From assembly GCA_028291515.1 (NCBI GenBank), contig JAQGHU010000039.1:1-64000 (forward strand): a DNA stretch of 64,000 bases. The letters are read 5' to 3'. The translations under genes and the position numbers were made by a program. Below, piece by piece: positions 44,232 through 53,452 of this stretch; within the stretch, counting starts at the first letter, position 1, and each line of letters begins with the position of its first letter. A model generated the notes under the pieces. It saw only the letters and a list, made by a program, of their open reading frames with translations, was not told the DNA's origin and searched no databases. Source of the DNA: Schlesneria sp. (GTDB lineage Bacteria; Planctomycetota; Planctomycetia; Planctomycetales; Planctomycetaceae).

Positions 44232-45680
44232 ATGGAACCACGATGGCTTTGGCCATTCGAACTTATCGAGAAAATCGGTGAGGGCGGAATGGGCGTTGTT
44301 TATCGCGCCCGTTATTCAGGCAACGACCGCATGGTCGCCGTGAAGCTATTGCCCCAGGAAGTGGCGGCCGATGCGGTGCTGCTGGCGCGGTTCGAACGAG
44401 AACTGGATGTCCTTAAGCAACTGCATCATCCCAACATCGTCCGTTGCTTCGGCGGAACCTGCGAAAGCTCGCAACGATTTTACGCGATGGAACTCGTCGA
44501 CGGCGGAACACTCGGCGATCTGCTCGAAAAGAAAGGGCACCTCACCTGGGAGTTTGTGGTCGACTATGCCCTGCAGATGTGCGAAGCACTGCAGTACGCT
44601 CACCAGAACGGCGTGATTCATCGCGACGTGAAGCCAGGCAATTTTCTGTTGACGAAAAGCGGCCAGATCAAGCTGAGCGATTTTGGATTGGCATCGATTG
44701 CCACGACGAACCGCTTGACCGCCGCGGGACGCACAGTAGGAACGATTCAATATATGGCTCCGGAGCAGATCCGGGGCAAGACATTAACGGGACGCGCCGA
44801 CCTGTATGCGCTGGGCTGCGTTCTGTACGAGATGCTGTCTGGCTTCCCGCCCTACTCGGGGGAGAACGCAGCCACTGTGATGCAGCAGCATTTGACGGGG
44901 CCCATCCCGCATGCCGCCGCTGCGGTTCTGGACTGTCCGCTGAAGTTGGATCAGTTGATCTGCGAATTGCTCAGCAAAGACGCGGACCAGCGGCCTGCTA
45001 CGGCAGCCGAAGTCGGCTGGAGGCTGGAAGAGATTCTGCAGCCGGGTCGGCGCGTCACCGCAGTGGAGCCCGATTTTTTCGCGCCGGCAGTCACGTCGAC
45101 GAAGGTGTCGCCCCTGCAGAACATCACGGCCACTCCTTCCGATGCGTCGCTCCCCGCGGTTGGTGCGTTCGGTGGGTCTTCGATGCTGCCCTGGGGACTG
45201 GTCGCCGTGATGCTGCTGATCTGCGGAATGGTTCTATTAAAATGGCGAGCGACCGAAGCACGTCTGACGCATGCCGAACAACAATTCGTCCAATTGTTCC
45301 AGACTTCGGAACCGCCAACGCGTGTGGCGGCGGCGAAATCGCTAGGAGAATTCGGCCCTCTTCGGTCTTCGACAGTCCAGGCCTTGCGCGATGCGACCAA
45401 GGACACGAAACCCGAGATCCGTGTGGCGGCCTTGTCCACGTTGGCGAAACATGCTGCCGAGTGCCGATGGCTGCAAAATGAGATGCTGCACATCGAAAAG
45501 GTGGATGAGAACCCTGAGGTCCGCCATCAAGCGGGCATCACCGTTCAAGCCATGAAAAACGCACCGAGCGGATGGACAATCTGGTCGTTTCTGTTCTGGG
45601 GATTCATCCTGGCAGTCGTTGGAGGACTGGCCGTAGTCGGTTCAACGATCTGGCAGCGATTGAAGCCGATCGCAGCGTGA
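44232..45680 (+). CDS. Receptor-like Ser/Thr protein kinase with HEAT-like C-terminus
   Basis: 482 residues from ATG 44232 (GTG 44193 would add 13 residues). Complete Hanks kinase domain 8-270: G-loop IGEGGMG, Lys38 (VAVKLLP), catalytic H130-R-D132-V-K-P-G-N, D150-F-G, and the APE-type MAPEQ. Then a membrane segment at about 318-337, an extracytoplasmic part (360-445) with HEAT-like repeats (AAAKSLGEFGPLRSSTVQALRDATKDTKPEIRVAALSTLAKHA) and a second membrane segment at about 449-474. Planctomycetes have many such kinases. HEAT repeats outside the membrane may bind a protein or lipid ligand; the signal is unknown. Confidence 0.88.
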   Translation: MEPRWLWPFELIEKIGEGGMGVVYRARYSGNDRMVAVKLLPQEVAADAVLLARFERELDVLKQLHHPNIVRCFGGTCESSQRFYAMELVDGGTLGDLLEKKGHLTWEFVVDYALQMCEALQYAHQNGVIHRDVKPGNFLLTKSGQIKLSDFGLASIATTNRLTAAGRTVGTIQYMAPEQIRGKTLTGRADLYALGCVLYEMLSGFPPYSGENAATVMQQHLTGPIPHAAAAVLDCPLKLDQLICELLSKDADQRPATAAEVGWRLEEILQPGRRVTAVEPDFFAPAVTSTKVSPLQNITATPSDASLPAVGAFGGSSMLPWGLVAVMLLICGMVLLKWRATEARLTHAEQQFVQLFQTSEPPTRVAAAKSLGEFGPLRSSTVQALRDATKDTKPEIRVAALSTLAKHAAECRWLQNEMLHIEKVDENPEVRHQAGITVQAMKNAPSGWTIWSFLFWGFILAVVGGLAVVGSTIWQRLKPIAA

Positions 45681-45845
45681 ACACGCACAGAATCGCCTGA
45701 TGGTTCATCAACGCATTGGCACCGTGCCTACAGATGTGGCAGCGACGTTCGGAACTTCGCATCTTCCGCATCATTGAGCAATCTCACCCGGCTGCTCAGA
45801 ATGTGCAGCGTCGAAAAACTAACGCCTTGATCCGGAGAACGGCTG

Positions 45846-46946
45846 ATGCAGCGCCTGCTTGCGATGAGTAGTTTCGGGCTTCTGGTCTTGGTGGCGACCG
45901 CAGTCAATGCGGCGGAACCCACAACTTCGCACCGAAACGTCGTCTACATCACGTGGGATGGTTTCCGCTGGCAGGAGTTTTTCGGCGGAGCACAGGAGCT
46001 ATACATCAGCAAAGATGCCGGTGTCGCCGATGTGGACGGGTTGAAAAAGCGATTCTGGCGAGAGACGGAGCAGGAGCGACGCGAGACCCTGTTGCCATTT
46101 GTCTGGACGGTGATGGCCAAGCAAGGACAGGTCTTCGGCGATCAATCGAAGAACTCGATCGCCAAAATCCAGAACAAGCATAAATTCTCGTATCCCGGCT
46201 ACAGCGAGATGTTTTGCGGCTTTGCGGACGATGAACGCATCGCTTCCAATGGCAAGTTCCCGAATCCAAACGTGACGGTGCTAGAGTTCTTGAACGGTCG
46301 AACGGGATTCGAAGGCAAGGTGGCCGGGATCGCGACCTGGAATATCTTCCCGTTCATCTTGAATGAAGAGCGGGCCAAGATCTATGTCCATGCTGGCATC
46401 ACGCCGATTCCTGGAACCGAGTTGTCGGATCGACAGCACTTACTGAATGAGATGATCAAGGACACGGTTGTCCTGTGGCCGGACAACCAGATCGATTCCA
46501 TTACCATCCAGGCGGCTCGTGAGTACCTGATTCAGAAGAAGCCGCGCGTCTTGTACATCGGCCTGGGTGAGACCGACGAATGGGGACACGGTCGCCGCTA
46601 CGATCGCTATCTGAGCGCCGTCCACAGTTCGGATGATTTCTTGCGACGCCTCTGGGATTTGCTGCAAACTCTGCCCCAGTACAAAGACAATACGACGTTG
46701 ATCATTTCGCCGGACCACGGCCGTGGCGGAACGATTCGCGATTGGACCGATCACGGTGCCAAAGTCGAAGGAGCCGAGTTTGTGTGGATGACGGCGATGG
46801 GGCCACAAGTCCCGGCACTCGGTGTCCGCAGCGATGTCGAAGTGACACTCAGTCAGGTCGCAGCCTCAATCGCTCGCGCGGTCGGCGAAGACTTCAACGC
46901 GGCCAGCCCCAAGTCATCACAGCCTCATCCGGGGTTGTTCAAGTAG
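45846..46946 (+). CDS. Exported alkaline-phosphatase-superfamily protein
   Basis: 366 residues; RBS GGAGAA before ATG 45846; signal peptide about 1-22 (…VNAAEP). It belongs to the sulfatase/phosphodiesterase/alkaline phosphatase fold: NVVYITWDGFRWQEFF (Asp38 of the first metal site), KHKFSYPGYSEMF (probable nucleophile loop, Ser120), YIGLGETDEWGHGRRYDRY (Asp244, His248), LIISPDHGRGG (Asp290, His291) and WTDHGAKVEG (His303). The metal ligand set looks complete. Substrate unknown: could be a phosphodiesterase, phosphatase or phosphonate hydrolase. It stands alone; there is no sulfatase-maturase gene next to it. Confidence 0.78.
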   Translation: MQRLLAMSSFGLLVLVATAVNAAEPTTSHRNVVYITWDGFRWQEFFGGAQELYISKDAGVADVDGLKKRFWRETEQERRETLLPFVWTVMAKQGQVFGDQSKNSIAKIQNKHKFSYPGYSEMFCGFADDERIASNGKFPNPNVTVLEFLNGRTGFEGKVAGIATWNIFPFILNEERAKIYVHAGITPIPGTELSDRQHLLNEMIKDTVVLWPDNQIDSITIQAAREYLIQKKPRVLYIGLGETDEWGHGRRYDRYLSAVHSSDDFLRRLWDLLQTLPQYKDNTTLIISPDHGRGGTIRDWTDHGAKVEGAEFVWMTAMGPQVPALGVRSDVEVTLSQVAASIARAVGEDFNAASPKSSQPHPGLFK

Positions 46947-47072
46947 AGCGGCAACGCCACATTGTGCTCTTCTCCGCTACGACGAAAACCAAATCCCTGA
47001 AAACAAGCTAATCCTTGATGATTCACTTTTCATTTCTTCGAGCACGACGTCGGAGTCATCGGCTGTCAGTCT

Positions 47073-47594
47073 TCACAAGTCTTTGATCTGGTGCTTCATT
47101 TCTGCTTCGACAAGATGACGTACGGTTTCGATTTCAGAATGCTCGTGAGCAATGTCAACATTCAAGTCATCTATGAGCAATCCGTGTTCATCCAGAAGGA
47201 GCTCAATCAGACCGATATTCCTACCAGACAGATGATGTGTGTACGCTTTGTCTTTGCGTTGGATTGCATTGAGTAAGTCAACTATTGAGTTTTCAATTGT
47301 ATTTGCGACTGCAGACGGTGCATCTCCAACGTCAGCTGAAATCAGTTGGCGGCAAGAGGCCACAAATTCATCTACAATTGCAATACGTTGAAGCAAATGC
47401 GTCCATCCCACATCAATTGCCTGTCGAAATACTTCCCCAACTTCTGCCACGTTCCGGGTCTGTTTCAAGGATTGCTGGAACGCGGGCCACTGCCGTTCTG
47501 TGCAGGACAACGCAAAGGCAAATGCCGCACGAGACGACATCTGATCAATTGCGATTTTTACATCTTTCATGTGGTCAACCACGGCGTTGAACAT
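47073..47594 (-). CDS. DUF416-like hypothetical protein
   Basis: 173 residues from ATG 47594 (or 190 from 47645); the RBS is weak at both. Mostly helical. The motif MSSRAAFAFALSCTERQWPAFQQ near the N-terminus and the C-terminal AVANTIENSIVDLLNAIQRKD are like YjaG/DUF416 proteins, some of which appear as immunity or stress proteins, but the match is weak. The codon use and base composition are visibly richer in A and T than the flanking genes, which suggests later arrival. It lies just beyond the 3' end of the VWA cluster on the same strand, 90 bp away. Confidence 0.5.
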   Translation of the reverse strand: MFNAVVDHMKDVKIAIDQMSSRAAFAFALSCTERQWPAFQQSLKQTRNVAEVGEVFRQAIDVGWTHLLQRIAIVDEFVASCRQLISADVGDAPSAVANTIENSIVDLLNAIQRKDKAYTHHLSGRNIGLIELLLDEHGLLIDDLNVDIAHEHSEIETVRHLVEAEMKHQIKDL

Positions 47595-47684
47595 GACTGT
47601 GGTTTTCCAATACTGGGGCGGCTGATGCAAAAGGGACGGGTCCATTGAATGCCCACTTTCCCCGTCAACTGTCTCGCCACTCTA

Positions 47685-50444
47685 CTAGAATCGTCGTACC
47701 GGCCACCACAAACTGAAGTCAATTCTCCTCAGAGCAACGTCGAGAATGAACAGGATCAAAGCGGCGGTCGCCAAGTAAGGCCACAGAGGAGTCGTGCGCT
47801 GGACCGTGCGTGCTGCCAAAGCGGCCTCGCCGGCCGTCGCGCTTTTCGATGCTGTCGAGGACGCGGGCGCGAACAGATCTTCGGGAAGCGGGTTAAAGCG
47901 GCCATCTGTCGAATCAGCAAGAGACTTCAGCAAGTCGTTGTTCGTGGGATGCAGCCGCAGTTCATCGGGATAACCAACGATCAAGCCCCGTGTTTGCTGA
48001 TGTAGTAGCGTCCCACCTGCGGTCTTCTGAGTCAGATTGAGGTGATAAGCGCCAGACGCGGGAGTGTCGAATTCGGCGACGTAACGACCTGGGGCTGTTT
48101 GTTTCAGTTCGAGTTTCCGCTGACCGAGTTGTGGGTCGATAATCGTGGCCTCGGTGGTGGCTTGATTCAAGAATTTTCCGGCCGGGTCGATCGCATCCAT
48201 TGTGACGGTCGCTTTGCGACGATCCTGTTTCACGTCGACGATGACTCCCTTTACATCGTTCTTACGCATCGATTGCCGGATCACTTGTGCCCAGAACTTG
48301 CTGTAGCCAGGCCACGTCAGCCATTCGGCTCCCCAGCGGCTTTTGGCGTCTGAAGTGAAGGCGACTGTCGTTCCCAAGCCGTACCGCCACCAGGCCAACA
48401 GCGGATCGCCCGCTTCCGTTGCCAGGATCAGCTCGCACGTTGCCTTGGGGCGAGTGACCACATAGCCGAGCAGAAACGGGGCTGTTTCGAAATCGATATC
48501 GGCGAGTACCGGAGTGGGTCGCACGACTTGAGGGACGAATGGCTGTTCATTGATCGCGGATTTGCTGGCTGTCATTGTCTCTTTGGCGAAGATCTGCGGC
48601 AGCGAGCTGGGATCGAGTGCTTCAAAATACCTCCCCTGCCCGATCTTCGCAATTTCTTCCAGCACCTTGGAATCGCAACCCTCACCGACAGCGACCGTCG
48701 AACAGGTGATTCGAGCCGACGCCATGCTTTGCGCAATCCCCTCGAAGTCGCCTGGCGAGGAAATTCCGTCCGTCAGCATGATGACATGCTTCAACTTGGC
48801 AGTGGTCCCCACCAGTGTGTTGTAGGCTTCTTCCATCGCCGGGGCCATCGTGGTCCCGCCCCCTGCTTCGATGCGGCTGATATCGTCGATAATTCGAGCC
48901 TTATTGGCCGCCGACTGCATGTCGCTGACCCAGTAGAAATTGCCGTCGAAGGCGATGACGCCCAATTGATCACGCGGACCTAGCAATTCGGCCGCACTCT
49001 TCGCGGCCTCTTTGGCCATCTCAATCTTCTCGCCCCCCATCGACCCGGATTTGTCGATGACCAGCACCATCCCCAACGATGGTTTTTCCTTCTCTTTTTC
49101 GAAGTCGGAGCGAACGGGCAGAATTTCTTCGAGGACTGTTTTGTAGTAGCCACCCAACCCGAACGATTGATCGCCCCCCAGCATCATGAAACCGCCGCCC
49201 AGATCCTGAACATAAGTGCGGGCCAGTTCCATCTGACGCTGCGACAGGCTGGTTGCGGGAACGTTGGACAGGGCGAGCAGTTCATAGTTCTGCAGATCAG
49301 CGAGCGTGTCAGGCATGCCTTCGATCGGACGCACGTCAACTTCGATCTCTTCCTGCTGCAACGCCCAGACCAGTTGTTGAGCCAGCTTGGGATCGCTTTC
49401 GATCAGCAGCACGCGGGGTTTGCCCGTCGTGAAGACCAGCCCCGATTCCGTGTTGTTGTCGAGCAGCGTGTCGGTCTTCAGCCCGCCGATTTTGACCGTG
49501 TATTGAGCGAGTCGTTCGCCTGTGATGGATTGCTGAAACCGAAAGCGGTTCTCGCCCGATTTCAACTTACGATTCTCGCTGAGTACCTTGTGGGCTCCAC
49601 GAAATACCTCCACTAAACCTTCGTCTTCGTGATTTGAATTGATCACGACTTCGACATAGAACGGTTCTCCTTCGCGGACCTGCGCGGGGACTTCGACGGC
49701 CGCGACTTGCACTTCGGCATCGTCGCGAACTTTGAGCGGAATCGTGTCGATGGGGATTAGCGTTGACGATTTCGCAGCCTTCTCTCCCGCGCGGGCCGAC
49801 ACTGACTTCGCAACGGAGGCTGTTCCCAGCGCGGCTTGAAGTGCATCACCGATTGTCTGGTTTCCATCCGTCATGATGACAATGCGCGGGACGTAATCAG
49901 GCGGCATGGCCCCGGCTGCAGAGCGAATGGCAGCAGAGAGATCTGTCGCATTGCGATCCAAATCAACTCCTAATGAGTTGGGTGCTGTTGACCCCGCCGC
50001 GTTGATTGGTGTTGGTAATGCAAGCTTGGGACGTTCTTGTGAGAGTGATCCCGTCTGAGCAGCAAAGGGGAGGAACATCACCTTGTGAGCGGCACCACGC
50101 CCGTCGGCGAATGCTTTGTCGAGGTATTCATTGACTTGAGACTTCCGATCGGCGTCGGCTTTCTCTTTCGCAGCGGGATCCGCTTCGTCTTCGGCGACAC
50201 TCAAACTTTGATCAATCGCGACGATGACAAATTGCTGAGTCGTCGGCCGCAGCAGCGTCATCCCGCTGAGCGCGAGTGCCAGCAGGGAGACGATCACGCA
50301 GCGTGTCAGCAGCGACACCAGCAACTGACGTGGCGGGAAGTCAGACAGCGACCGACGGAAGTACCACACCAATAGTGGCACGACCACCAGTAGCGTGGCC
50401 ATCCACCACGGATGGATCAATTCCAGTGATAACGATTCGAGCAT
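47685..50444 (-). CDS. Double-VWA, amidotransferase-like membrane protein
   Basis: 919 residues from ATG 50444. Two membrane segments at about 12-28 and 44-62 precede an N-terminal VWA-like domain (D78-Q-S-L-S, MTD193GNQ). Then comes a beta-sandwich (about 240-340), a glutamine amidotransferase-like domain (PRVLLIESDPKLA ... GGGFMMLGGDQSFGLGGYY, about 343-435; no catalytic Cys visible), and a second VWA domain with a full MIDAS: D464-K-S-G-S, GGTTM, TDGISSPGDF. One more membrane segment near 890-908. This matches BatB-like proteins with fused amidotransferase-like domain. It is the last gene of the MoxR-DUF58-VWA-VWA operon. Confidence 0.85.
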   Translation of the reverse strand: MLESLSLELIHPWWMATLLVVVPLLVWYFRRSLSDFPPRQLLVSLLTRCVIVSLLALALSGMTLLRPTTQQFVIVAIDQSLSVAEDEADPAAKEKADADRKSQVNEYLDKAFADGRGAAHKVMFLPFAAQTGSLSQERPKLALPTPINAAGSTAPNSLGVDLDRNATDLSAAIRSAAGAMPPDYVPRIVIMTDGNQTIGDALQAALGTASVAKSVSARAGEKAAKSSTLIPIDTIPLKVRDDAEVQVAAVEVPAQVREGEPFYVEVVINSNHEDEGLVEVFRGAHKVLSENRKLKSGENRFRFQQSITGERLAQYTVKIGGLKTDTLLDNNTESGLVFTTGKPRVLLIESDPKLAQQLVWALQQEEIEVDVRPIEGMPDTLADLQNYELLALSNVPATSLSQRQMELARTYVQDLGGGFMMLGGDQSFGLGGYYKTVLEEILPVRSDFEKEKEKPSLGMVLVIDKSGSMGGEKIEMAKEAAKSAAELLGPRDQLGVIAFDGNFYWVSDMQSAANKARIIDDISRIEAGGGTTMAPAMEEAYNTLVGTTAKLKHVIMLTDGISSPGDFEGIAQSMASARITCSTVAVGEGCDSKVLEEIAKIGQGRYFEALDPSSLPQIFAKETMTASKSAINEQPFVPQVVRPTPVLADIDFETAPFLLGYVVTRPKATCELILATEAGDPLLAWWRYGLGTTVAFTSDAKSRWGAEWLTWPGYSKFWAQVIRQSMRKNDVKGVIVDVKQDRRKATVTMDAIDPAGKFLNQATTEATIIDPQLGQRKLELKQTAPGRYVAEFDTPASGAYHLNLTQKTAGGTLLHQQTRGLIVGYPDELRLHPTNNDLLKSLADSTDGRFNPLPEDLFAPASSTASKSATAGEAALAARTVQRTTPLWPYLATAALILFILDVALRRIDFSLWWPVRRF

Positions 50445-50480
50445 AAAAACGTCTCGTGTCAGGGACAATTCCCGTGAGCG

Positions 50481-52484
50481 TTAACTGATAACTCGTCGCT
50501 GGTACATCACCCATTCGAGCGTCGTCAAAACCAAGCCTGTCAACAGCAACCAGAACCAGACAGGTCGCGAACCAAGGCCCGCCAGGACAGGCGAAGCGGT
50601 GGTGCTATTCGCGAGTAGCTCTTCAGGCGGGCGAACATCCGACTCGGTGGCGCTCGCGAGATTGCAGGCAATTTCCAAGAGAGGTTCGTCTGTCGGTGTC
50701 TTGTCACTTGTCTTCGGTGCGATGGCCTTACCAAGATCTGCAGATCCCGGATCTTCGATGATGCTCCAGACGCCGCAATGGTCGAGCGGACCGATTGTCA
50801 TCCGCTCGATGGCTGGCAGGGTCTTCAGTTCTCCGGCGGGACTCTTCAACAATAGCGATGCGCTTTTGGCGGGGTGAGCAAAGTCGCTGCTGGAAATCGT
50901 CGCCAATGATCCCGCAGCCAGCGATTCTCGCAAGTCTTGCTTGTTTCCGGCGAACCAATGCAGCGCGTTGGCCACGGTGATCGGGAACGCCGTCCGAAGC
51001 GGCAGATCACCTTTATCGAGGTTCACCGTCAGCACCAGCACGCGTCCTTCGGGCCGGTTAACTGCGAAGAACAGAGGCTCCTTCGTCACCGCTTCAGCCA
51101 AGATCAGCGTCTGCTCAGGAAGGGTCGGGGTCAAGGAGCGGGCTTCGGGCATCAAGACATTGTCCATGCGGACGTGCGACATCAACGGACTGTCCTTGTC
51201 CTGCTTCGTCACGATCGGGTTGGCAATCTGCTCGCCAATGGCGAACAGATCGGTGGCGTTGGCGGGATCGATCACGAACACCTGGCCCGCAGGAAGCTTA
51301 TCTGGAGCCACGCGGTGATAGACCACAACGGTCCCGGCGGGGACGGTGGCGGGAGCTTCAGCAACTACGGTTAGTTTCACGAGCGGATTGACTTCGAAGA
51401 CTTTTTGCAGAAACAGATTGCCAGACGTGACGAGCAACACAGGTTGAATTTCACGTCGAGGTAACACAGCGGACGCGGTGTTATCGGCAGCCAGGGCATC
51501 GTCGTGCTTCAGCGTTGCCAGCAAGTGGCCTCCCAAAGCGGATGTCTTTTCGAAGACCTGACTCCATTTGCCGCCTGCGTCCAACTTCAAGGGAACGACA
51601 TCGATCGGTTCATCGTTCAAGTCAACTTCGAACCGACATTCGACCGGTTGATCGGATGCGTTCGTGACTTCCGCGAGGATCTCGTAGCCGAGGGGATCGA
51701 CCAGACTGCGGCGAACCTGGAATTGAGTGATGCCGACATTGGCGGCACGAGTTCCAATGATCTGCAGCTTGACCGGAGCTTGGGAGGTGGCATTGGAGAT
51801 TGGTGATGTGGCCGCCGCGTCCGTTGTGCCAGGGGGCTCACGCCCCCCGCTCAGCGGAGCAAGAGCGGAACTCAACTCTTCCACGCCACTGAATCGGCCA
51901 TCAGAAAAGACAACGACTTCCTGCTGCTTGCCGTCTTGTCGCTCACCCAACAATCGGCGAGCCAGCGCGACGGCATCGGCAACCTGCGATGGCCCATCGG
52001 TCGTCGCCAGAGATTGAACGGCGCTGCTGACTGTCTTCTGGCGAGACGTGAATCCGACGATGACTTGCGGCTGCGTCCCCGCGGCAACAAGCGCGAACTC
52101 GTCGCGGTGCCGCATCCCCGCGATCCACTGTTCTGCCTGACGTTTGGCCTCCGCGAGACGAGTCGGTTTGACATCCGTCGCATTCATACTCGCCGAGTTG
52201 TCGATGACAATCACAATCCGTCGAGCTGATCGCGCTTCCCAGAAGAAGTAAGGATCGGCGACAGCAAACGCCAACAGAGCCAACATGGCCAGTTGCAACA
52301 ACAGCGAAACCAAGTGCCGCAGTCGCTGCCAGATGGAACGCGGGTTCTGCTCTTCCAGCACCTGAGTCCAGAACATCACAGTCGAAACCGGCAACCGCCG
52401 CAATCGGATCTTCAAGATATAGAAGATGATGATCGGCACACCGAGCGCCAGCCACAACAACGAACCAGGGGATTCAAAAAACAT
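50481..52484 (-). CDS. BatA-like VWA membrane protein
   Basis: 667 residues from ATG 52484; the alternative TTG at 52538 has no RBS. Two N-terminal membrane segments (about 5-24 and 56-76) flank a basic loop; VWA domain 88-230 with MIDAS D95-N-S-A-S99 and FSDGRFSG. The rest is a beta-rich exported part with GATase-like fragments (VLLVTSGNLFLQKVFEV, RVLVLTVNLDKGDLPLRTAFPI) and a final membrane segment (PVWFWLLLTGLVLTTLEWVMY). BatA proteins are anchored in the inner membrane with the VWA in the periplasm. It is 60 bp from the DUF58 gene and 36 bp from the next VWA gene, so one transcript. Confidence 0.85.
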   Translation of the reverse strand: MFFESPGSLLWLALGVPIIIFYILKIRLRRLPVSTVMFWTQVLEEQNPRSIWQRLRHLVSLLLQLAMLALLAFAVADPYFFWEARSARRIVIVIDNSASMNATDVKPTRLAEAKRQAEQWIAGMRHRDEFALVAAGTQPQVIVGFTSRQKTVSSAVQSLATTDGPSQVADAVALARRLLGERQDGKQQEVVVFSDGRFSGVEELSSALAPLSGGREPPGTTDAAATSPISNATSQAPVKLQIIGTRAANVGITQFQVRRSLVDPLGYEILAEVTNASDQPVECRFEVDLNDEPIDVVPLKLDAGGKWSQVFEKTSALGGHLLATLKHDDALAADNTASAVLPRREIQPVLLVTSGNLFLQKVFEVNPLVKLTVVAEAPATVPAGTVVVYHRVAPDKLPAGQVFVIDPANATDLFAIGEQIANPIVTKQDKDSPLMSHVRMDNVLMPEARSLTPTLPEQTLILAEAVTKEPLFFAVNRPEGRVLVLTVNLDKGDLPLRTAFPITVANALHWFAGNKQDLRESLAAGSLATISSSDFAHPAKSASLLLKSPAGELKTLPAIERMTIGPLDHCGVWSIIEDPGSADLGKAIAPKTSDKTPTDEPLLEIACNLASATESDVRPPEELLANSTTASPVLAGLGSRPVWFWLLLTGLVLTTLEWVMYQRRVIS

Positions 52485-52544
52485 TGGAAATTGCTCTTGG
52501 ACGAAACTCACTGCGAACTTGCGTAAGTCGAGATTCAACGCTGA

Positions 52545-53420
52545 TCAACTGACCGCCCCTGCCGTTCGCATCATTCGCAGTATTAGATCTTCAAAGTCAA
52601 CTTCGTTGGTGGTCTGGGTACATCCCAAGCCGTATTTCTTGCCGTATCCCGCGACGCCCGCTTGGAAGTTATCGAAGACTTTGCGGTACTCTCGCAGGGC
52701 TCGTTCGGTGATGGTGACCTTACGGACCGAGTCGGTTTCCGCATCGACCAATTCGATCTCGCCGAGCATTTGCGGGCGTGCTTCGGCGGGGTCATGGATC
52801 TGAACCAGATGTGGTTCATAGGTACGATGCCTGAGGAGATCCAGGCCGCGTTCGTAGCCGTTCGGATCAAACAGATCACTGATGACGACGGCCAGACCGC
52901 GACGTTGTGGCCGGAGGGCGAAGCTGTTGACGATGCGACCCAGATTCGTATCGGTCCCCTGCGGTTCGAGTTTCTCCAGAAAGCGTAGCAGAGACAGGAT
53001 GCGGTCTTTGCCGCGAGTCAGTGGGAAGTCGGCAATGATTTCCTGCGAGTAGGCGATGATGCCGATGCGATCGAGATTTGACAGGGCGATATAGGCCAAG
53101 GCCGCTGTGACCTGGCGAGCCAGATCAAACTTAGGCGGATTGCCGAACCCCATGCTGCGCGAACAATCGATCAGGAAGTAGACATGCAAGTCTTCCTCTT
53201 CTTGGAATCGCTTCAGCAGCAGGTCGCCATGTCGCGCGTAGACGTTCCAGTCAAGGTGCCGGAAATCGTCGCCGGGAGTGTATTCGCGATGGTCGGCGAA
53301 TTCGATGCCACCACCCATCTGCTTCGTCCGCCGTTGAGCCAGAATGGACCCGCGGAAAACTCGGCGCGAAATCAGCGAGAGATATTCGAGCTTCTTCAGG
53401 AAATCGCCGTCGAACAGCAT
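52545..53420 (-). CDS. DUF58-family protein of MoxR system
   Basis: 291 residues; RBS GGAGAG before ATG 53420. Standard DUF58 domain (AEYREYTPGDDFRHLDWNVYARHGDLLLKRFQEEEDLHVYFLIDCSRSMGFG): here IEFADHREYTPGDDFRHLDWNVYARHGDLL is intact, followed by a VWA-like part with DCSRSM. DUF58 proteins act with MoxR-type AAA+ ATPases and VWA proteins in the assembly or activation of membrane and periplasmic complexes. It is separated from the MoxR gene by one inserted gene (53453-54943), which is unusual. Confidence 0.9.
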   Translation of the reverse strand: MLFDGDFLKKLEYLSLISRRVFRGSILAQRRTKQMGGGIEFADHREYTPGDDFRHLDWNVYARHGDLLLKRFQEEEDLHVYFLIDCSRSMGFGNPPKFDLARQVTAALAYIALSNLDRIGIIAYSQEIIADFPLTRGKDRILSLLRFLEKLEPQGTDTNLGRIVNSFALRPQRRGLAVVISDLFDPNGYERGLDLLRHRTYEPHLVQIHDPAEARPQMLGEIELVDAETDSVRKVTITERALREYRKVFDNFQAGVAGYGKKYGLGCTQTTNEVDFEDLILRMMRTAGAVS

Positions 53421-53452
53421 GCGGTCTCTCCGGTTTATCTTCAGCGGTCAAC

